A DNA stretch of 42,312 bases from positions 1 through 42,312 of the forward strand of contig CAINNR010000038.1 in NCBI GenBank assembly GCA_903851235.1, given 5' to 3'. The translations under genes were made by a program, and so were the position numbers. This DNA is from an uncultured Candidatus Berkelbacteria bacterium (lineage in GTDB: Bacteria; Patescibacteriota; UBA1384; XYA2-FULL-43-10; CAINNR01). Shown piece by piece: positions 39,470 to 42,312 of this stretch (its first letter is position 1; each line of letters starts with the position of its first letter). The notes under the pieces are model-generated. The model did not search any database and was not told the origin of the DNA. It saw nothing but the letters and a program-made list of their open reading frames with translations.

Positions 39470-40594
39470 CTATTTGGGGAGATTTTCAGTCGGCTTATCA
39501 TTCTTTGGAGAGATTTTGATAATCTTGCTTGCGAATGAGAGCGGAATAAAAATGTTACCATTGCCATCTACTTCCAGATCAAAAATGTTGCCATTGTAAT
39601 TATTGATCTGGGCGATCAAAGCAACCTTACCATCGGTAAGACTAATGGAAAAAATTGCCCAATGCCAATCCATCCCGCCATCTTTTCTCGGCTCATCGTC
39701 AATTGAGCCAATTGAAACCAAACTGTTAGATGCCGGATTGTAACGAATTACTGCTCCACCAGTTGCTGACGCTTTCTTGCCGACAACTTCGGTTGCGTCC
39801 TGAACAAAGAGTTTGTCAGTTGTTTTATCCGGCTTTACAACGTCAATCCACTTTTTTCGAGTTTCGCCCCAGCCCTCAGCGTGGAAGAGATAAAAATTTC
39901 CTGATTTGTCGACAGTCATACCATCAAACATTATTGCTGCATCCGGATCGAGTTGATCGGTCTTTAACCAGTTGACCAGCGACTTATTATCGGTGCCCAA
40001 ATTGTCAATGCCGATTTCCTTGGTGTTGAAAATATAAAGTGCCTTATCAATCGGGCTAACTGCAAAACCGCCAAAGTCTTTTGAAATCTGACCGCTGAAC
40101 TTGCCAAATGGGAAATTTAACCAAAATACATAGCGATTCGGGGTATCAATCTTACAACAAGCAATCTGCTCATCAATCCAAGTGCTGCCGTGAACGAAGA
40201 TTTCACCGTTGTAACCACAGGTAATTTGAGTGAAGTGAACTCCGCCCCAAGTGTCACCAGCGCCATCACAAAGACGGGAAATTTTTCCATCTCGAAGTTC
40301 GTAAACAGCTTCTTCACTCCCAACTGATTCCCATGCCCGATGTTGAGCGTCTTTGTCGGCTGGATCAGTATTAAAAAGTAGGTCATACTTGTGCGCTTGG
40401 ACGAAGAACAGACGATTACTCACTGGGTCAATTGCAACATTGCTTGGAGAGAATAATCCGTCGGCAACAACTGTGCTCTCGTAATTGGGGGTTGGAGTAA
40501 TGGTGAAATTTTCATCAATACAATATGCAAACTGGCCAATTGCCACCAGTACTAGCGGAATCAAAACTCCCAAAAAGGCGACTGGCTTGTTCAT
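39470..40594 (-). CDS. Exported beta-propeller-like protein
   Basis: 374 residues. The N-terminus (residues 1-25, FLGVLIPLVLVAIGQFAYC) is a signal peptide or membrane anchor, with a Cys at its end that could be lipidated. The mature part repeats strand-rich units such as FSPSNVAIDPVSNRLFFVQA, FAVSPIDKALYIF and NIFDLEVDGNGNIFIPLSFA, the pattern of NHL/SMP-30-type six-bladed propellers. Probably an extracytoplasmic binding protein or enzyme. Promoter TTGACA-17-TGATAG, ribosome site AAGGAGAAACGTA, own terminator. Base composition is close to that of the core genes, unlike several other units. Confidence 0.65.
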   Translation of the reverse strand: MNKPVAFLGVLIPLVLVAIGQFAYCIDENFTITPTPNYESTVVADGLFSPSNVAIDPVSNRLFFVQAHKYDLLFNTDPADKDAQHRAWESVGSEEAVYELRDGKISRLCDGAGDTWGGVHFTQITCGYNGEIFVHGSTWIDEQIACCKIDTPNRYVFWLNFPFGKFSGQISKDFGGFAVSPIDKALYIFNTKEIGIDNLGTDNKSLVNWLKTDQLDPDAAIMFDGMTVDKSGNFYLFHAEGWGETRKKWIDVVKPDKTTDKLFVQDATEVVGKKASATGGAVIRYNPASNSLVSIGSIDDEPRKDGGMDWHWAIFSISLTDGKVALIAQINNYNGNIFDLEVDGNGNIFIPLSFASKIIKISPKNDKPTENLPK

Positions 40595-40621
40595 TACGTT
40601 TCTCCTTGCGACAGTTAGTCA

Positions 40622-40639
40622 GCTCGATACTAATCGAGC
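40622..40639 (-). promoter_or_regulatory. Leader inverted repeat before the propeller-like gene
   Basis: GCTCGAT-ACTA-ATCGAGC, perfect 7-bp arms, between the promoter and the ribosome site. Could be an operator or a 5' mRNA hairpin. Confidence 0.55.
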
Positions 40640-40647
40640 CGCCAGTA

Positions 40648-40676
40648 CTATCACAAGAAGTTACAAAAATTGTCAA
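40648..40676 (-). promoter_or_regulatory. Promoter of the propeller-like gene
   Basis: TTGACA, 17 bp, TGATAG (or 18 bp to GATAGT). Confidence 0.6.
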
Positions 40677-41183
40677 GGTGCAATATCACTCGAAGTTTAT
40701 TACTTTATTTTTTTTCTGTCAAGCGTTTGTAGATGATAATAACCTCTTGTAATCGGGAGTGTCAGAAAAGATTTTTCTGTTTTCAATATGAAAAGGCAAG
40801 CGAAGAGGAATTTTAGTTTCAAATGAGTTACGATAAATATAAATCATAAATTTTTTAGAAGGTGTTATGGATGAACGTAGTCAAGTATCTGAGCCATGTT
40901 TGCTGATTTTCTTCCGCCAGTCCGATATCTTATAAACAAACTCCATAGCCCTAGGAAATCTATTCCTTACCGGACTTTTCAAATAGATATCTTATTTGGC
41001 AGTCGCCCGATATTAAAAATCAAAGATCTGAAACAGGCGAGGACAAGCAGTGTCTCCCAAACTCGGACAGATTTTTAACATTTCTAAACGCTAAAATTCT
41101 GATCCTTGTGGTTGATTTGAGATTTCGGCGACTGCTGCACTGCCAACTTCAAAATTAATATACACTGTAATTGACTAGTATGC
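40677..41183. other. 500-bp stretch without a convincing gene
   Basis: No gene with a ribosome site. A 22-codon frame at 40867-40935 and a 60-codon frame at 40896-41078 have no support. Repeated mentions of TTTTTCTG and GGCGACTGCT are short and not significant. Confidence 0.4.
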
Positions 41184-41219
41184 ATAAAAAAGGGCTACCA
41201 GCATGGTGGCTGGTAGCCC
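41184..41219 (-). terminator. Terminator of the last orphan gene
   Basis: Minus-strand GGGCTACCAGC, loop, GCTGGTAGCCC: 11-bp perfect stem followed by six T. Confidence 0.9.
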
Positions 41220-41307
41220 GGGTAAATCTTGCGCCTATTGGCACCGACCCGAGAGACAAGTGGCAAGCTGTAAAAGTCTCAAGGGATTTGGGGAGTAAGG
41301 TACAACT

Positions 41308-42222
41308 CTACTGTGGGAGGAAAGCCGAAGCCGAGCCACAGTAGGCACTGGAATCGCTGATCGAGCAGGTGTCGAATTCCACCCTGCCATGGCTGAAGTT
41401 GAAGCACGGCACGGAGCCGAACTCGCCATCGGGCCCCGGACTGAACTCATCACCGGCGCAGTCAATCCAGAGGTAGTCGTAATGCTGGAGCCGTTCGGGG
41501 TGAGTCAGGAGCATGGACCCAACTGCCAAGGCTCCAAGCCCGAACTGGTTGGCGTCCATGACCTCGCGAGCCCGGCGAACGGACTCACCACGGTGGAGAA
41601 GACCGAACTGAGCGGCGATGATCAATATGTCGCTCATATCTTGGGCCTCAGTGATCTGAACTAGAGCGCCAGCGGTCCGGGTGGCAACCCGAAGCTGTGT
41701 CGTCTCGATCGGGCCCAAGAGGTAGTCGGAAAAGTCCCGCGAGGCCGCAACCATCGATAGGATCAGGCTGACTCCGGCAAAGTTCTGTTCAGCCGGATCG
41801 GTCAGGTTGGGGAAGAGCTTGGCAGCCAATGCGACAGTCGATGGGATGGCGAACCAGCCCTCGGCGCCTTCGGGGAGGGCGGGCAGGTTTTTGGCGAACG
41901 CCAGGGCGGAAGTCGGGTCGAGGCCGAGTATCTTGGCAAGGCCTGTTATCTGCTCCTCGATCGGCTTCGGACCCGTGTATCCGGGTGGGTAGGTGCAACT
42001 TGAGTCCTTCTCCTCACCGGCGAACCGGTTGGCGCAACGGTTGTCACTGATGAACTTGCCGACCAAGTCGGCCAAGCCGGCAGTCTCGTTCACACGCTGG
42101 GCTTCTCCCTCTAGGAGCATAGCTTTATCGTAGGCATCAGCTATGATGTCCATGAACTTACCACCTTTCTTGTCTCGGTGGGTTACTACTGACGGGGCCA
42201 ATGGACTAGACATCGGAACCAT
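41308..42222 (-). CDS. Orphan G+C-rich protein in its own transcription unit
   Basis: 304 residues from ATG 42222. Two other starts compete: the ATG three codons later (42213) lies 11 nt from the same AGGAGG, and ATG 42153 follows AAAGGTGG at 7 nt. No family recognised. Mostly helical with Ala/Leu-rich segments (STVALAAKLFPNLTDPAEQN, TRTAGALVQITEAQDMSDIL), two clusters of Cys (NRC, SSC; CAG, CFN, CSI, YCG) and a Ser-rich C-terminus. No signal peptide. G+C far above flanks. Terminator present downstream; upstream lies a 34-bp palindrome. Confidence 0.7.
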   Translation of the reverse strand: MVPMSSPLAPSVVTHRDKKGGKFMDIIADAYDKAMLLEGEAQRVNETAGLADLVGKFISDNRCANRFAGEEKDSSCTYPPGYTGPKPIEEQITGLAKILGLDPTSALAFAKNLPALPEGAEGWFAIPSTVALAAKLFPNLTDPAEQNFAGVSLILSMVAASRDFSDYLLGPIETTQLRVATRTAGALVQITEAQDMSDILIIAAQFGLLHRGESVRRAREVMDANQFGLGALAVGSMLLTHPERLQHYDYLWIDCAGDEFSPGPDGEFGSVPCFNFSHGRVEFDTCSISDSSAYCGSASAFLPQ

Positions 42223-42275
42223 CTCCTCCTAGTATGATCCGCCTGTAAAGGCAGGCTGTTCCTTGCTTAGAACAA

Positions 42276-42309
42276 GCATTCTATTAACAAGTTCTTATTA
42301 ACAGAATGC
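42276..42309. repeat. 34-bp near-perfect palindrome upstream of the last gene
   Basis: GCATTCTATTAACAAG, TT, CTTATTAACAGAATGC: 16-bp arms with two positions that still wobble-pair in RNA. Located ~55 bp upstream of the start of 41308-42222. Confidence 0.8.
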
Positions 42310-42312
42310 AAA

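Noticed and set aside
40896-41078. 60-codon plus-strand frame
   Set aside because: No ribosome site or promoter and low-quality composition.

Overview
The window looks like part of a small, gene-dense bacterial genome, most probably a member of the Patescibacteria (Candidate Phyla Radiation). This is an inference from gene content: there is no rRNA gene, and I could not run a placement. Conserved genes are moderately AT-rich, short and tightly spaced. They include rny, a YmdB-type phosphoesterase, an HU protein, tyrS, smpB, queH, a two-component system and a MacB-type ABC exporter with two small anchored DUF5666-like proteins. Nine tRNA genes encode their CCA ends. TGA is used as an ordinary stop in intact genes, so the standard bacterial code applies.

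Layout. 1-5.6 kb: the end of an FtsX/MacB-type permease, a SEC-C protein with an unknown partner, tRNA-Pro/Lys, a gene-poor stretch, decayed remnants and an FMN reductase. 5.7-9.9 kb: an isolated G+C-rich PurM-like gene, a HicB antitoxin with a HicA toxin interrupted by TGA, an MNT antitoxin with a HEPN toxin interrupted by TAG, tRNA-Arg, three overlapping mini-genes and a small metallopeptidase. 9.9-14.1 kb: a Cys-rich protein, a radical SAM/SPASM enzyme and a 27-residue peptide in one operon, divergent from a large serine recombinase, then tRNA-Arg/His/Glu. 14.1-17.5 kb: a YdjM-type hydrolase and an MGMT-like gene, separated by a zeta-toxin unit flanked by a duplication of the original junction; then a phosphoesterase. 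17.5-19.3 kb: three single-gene units. 19.4-22.1 kb: rny-ymdB-HU. 22.1-24.9 kb: four orphan genes, two sharing an almost identical ~140 bp promoter block. 25.0-34.6 kb: regulators, exporter operon, PAP2 phosphatase, tyrS and a 2H phosphoesterase. 34.5-42.3 kb: tRNAs, a CPBP protease, an AI-2E-type permease, smpB, queH and three more single-gene units.

The main theme is a class of about fifteen isolated expression units. Most encode proteins I do not recognise. Each sits between its own near-consensus promoter (typically TTGACA, 17 bp, TATAAT-like), a strong Shine-Dalgarno site and, in most cases, its own intrinsic terminator. Several are clearly richer in G+C than the core genes. The most promising candidate for an undescribed system is the operon at 9.9-12.0 kb. 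Its 27-residue peptide ends in GGRCCRGQV and is translated right after a SPASM-type radical SAM enzyme, which is the arrangement of a ribosomally made, post-translationally modified peptide. Three toxin/antitoxin-like modules lie within 9 kb. In two of them only the toxin carries an in-frame stop, and the third (zeta) was inserted by an event that left a readable duplication scar.
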